Shown here: piece after piece, positions 46,454 through 47,041 of the stretch
Position numbering within the stretch: the first letter of the stretch is position 1
Layout: every line of letters starts with the position of its first letter
Origin: Xenorhabdus innexi
GTDB taxonomy: Bacteria; Pseudomonadota; Gammaproteobacteria; Enterobacterales; Enterobacteriaceae
Length of the DNA: 47,041 bases
NCBI RefSeq assembly: GCF_002632485.1
Contig: NZ_NIBU01000027.1
Span: 1 to 47,041, forward strand
Reading direction: 5' to 3'
The notes under the pieces: generated by a model
Database searches by the model: none
What the model saw: the letters and a program-made list of their open reading frames with translations, nothing else
Told to the model about the DNA's origin: nothing
Program-made: the position numbers and the translations under genes

Positions 46454-46789
46454 AGATTTGATGCGGGTTTGTCAGAACTTGTTAAATTTCCTGACAAATG
46501 CGTGGAAAACAAACAATAGTTAATAAGATGTTAAATGACAATTTGCACGCTATTGTGATGTTTAAAGTAGTTTAGACAAGATTACAGGGTAGCTGTTTTA
46601 ACAGTTACCCTTTTCTTGTTGAAGGTAATGATTTCAGTAATTGATTCTGATGTCAAGTCAGGTGAAAACTTCACGGGACACAGAACGGGCAGTATCGCTT
46701 TTTATGCCATCAATGTTGATGCAGGGTCGCTCACATACCACCTCCACCTCAATCCTGTCTGAGTCCCGCCCTGTTTTTTTTAAGCCGGT
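46454..46789. other. Gap between tRNA-Phe and the integrase
   Basis: No gene is supported here. Directly after the tRNA there is a small inverted repeat tttgtcag / ctgacaaa (46468-46475 with 46491-46498), then the tRNA terminator at 46586-46615. The remaining 170 bases have higher GC and include a T-run near 46773-46780. Integrase binding sites may be present but cannot be read. Confidence 0.4.
46586..46615 (+). terminator. Terminator of the tRNA-Phe transcript
   Basis: agggtagctg pairs with cagttaccct (one G-U pair) around a 6-base loop, followed by ttttctt. Confidence 0.8.
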
Positions 46790-47041
46790 TTATTCATTCT
46801 CATCGCAATCCTTATCAACGCGATCGGTATATAACCCCAGTTCCCGCTCCAGTGTTTTCCCTGTCACTTCCATATCAAGATCAATATACTCCAGCGTCGT
46901 CGCAACATTGCGATGCCCCAGTAATCGTTTCACCATCGGCAGATTGCGATCCGGCGATTTCATCAGCGTTGACGCCACCGTGTGCCGATACCGGTGCGGG
47001 GAAACGGCAAAATCACACTCTCTGGATAACCGGCGGAAGAA
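46790..47041 (-). CDS. Tyrosine recombinase/integrase, C-terminal part (runs off the window)
   Basis: An 84-codon open frame enters from the right edge and stops at 46790; the gene is incomplete here because of the window end, not visibly because of mutation. It has the catalytic box II of phage-type integrases: H-x-x-R in PHRYRHTVAST, the GHRNVATTLEYI motif with the second histidine, and the nucleophilic tyrosine in EYID. It would integrate a mobile element, presumably at the neighbouring tRNA-Phe. It reads towards the tRNA gene. The type of island cannot be seen. Confidence 0.9.
   Translation of the reverse strand, partial: FFRRLSRECDFAVSPHRYRHTVASTLMKSPDRNLPMVKRLLGHRNVATTLEYIDLDMEVTGKTLERELGLYTDRVDKDCDENE

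Noticed and set aside
46468..46498. Inverted repeat after tRNA-Phe as its terminator
   Set aside because: The 8-bp AT-rich stem has a 15-base loop and no T-run; a better terminator lies at 46586-46615.

Overview
The window is a 47 kb chromosomal segment of an Enterobacterales bacterium. Nearly every core protein lines up along its length with an E. coli orthologue, and several gene orders match E. coli: betT/betIBA, gmhA-yafJ-yafK next to fadE, divergent lysA/lysR, and rsmE to mltC. A Na+-NQR operon, proC inside the yggS-yggT block, moderate-to-low GC and AT-rich accessory genes point away from E. coli and towards Morganellaceae of the Xenorhabdus/Photorhabdus type. That genus-level guess is inference.

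Layout. 1-1454: left edge with a 12-bp inverted repeat and an AT-rich MFS exporter. 1496-7578: choline-to-glycine-betaine osmoprotection locus (betT divergent from betI-betB-betA, with a perfect BetI-type operator between them). 7693-8818: GNAT acetyltransferase and a charged repeat-like lipoprotein. 9009-11965: TonB-dependent receptor and a lone FecI-type ECF sigma factor behind a strong Fur box. 12028-19285: complete nqrABCDEF-apbE-nqrM operon for the sodium-pumping NADH:quinone reductase. 19716-24570: yafK, yafJ, gmhA and fadE (with a FadR-like site). 24640-29055: lysA/lysR, then a second LysR regulator divergent from a periplasmic MBL-fold protein that lacks the usual metal-binding histidines. 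29056-29694: a non-coding convergent region holding an array of five regularly spaced hairpins, the most unusual structure here. 29695-31103: AT-rich MBL hydrolase and a truncated prepilin peptidase where E. coli has endA. 31457-46226: the conserved block rsmE-gshB-yqgE-ruvX / pilT / yggS-proC-yggT-rdgB-hemW / siderophore-binding protein / yggN / glsB / yggL-trmB / mutY-yggX-mltC. 46378-47041: tRNA-Phe followed by the C-terminal part of a tyrosine recombinase, the likely edge of an integrative island.

Themes. (1) Several intergenic spaces contain short tandem duplications of 13-17 bp (upstream of yafJ, in lysA-lysR, after ruvX, at the trmB start) in addition to the hairpin array and two copies of a MITE-like element beside rsmE. 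(2) Iron-related parts are incomplete: an ECF sigma factor without a visible anti-sigma factor, and a siderophore-binding protein without permease or ATPase. (3) Energy and salt functions (choline oxidation, Na+-NQR) are complete. No CRISPR array, cas gene, toxin-antitoxin pair or recognisable defence system was found.
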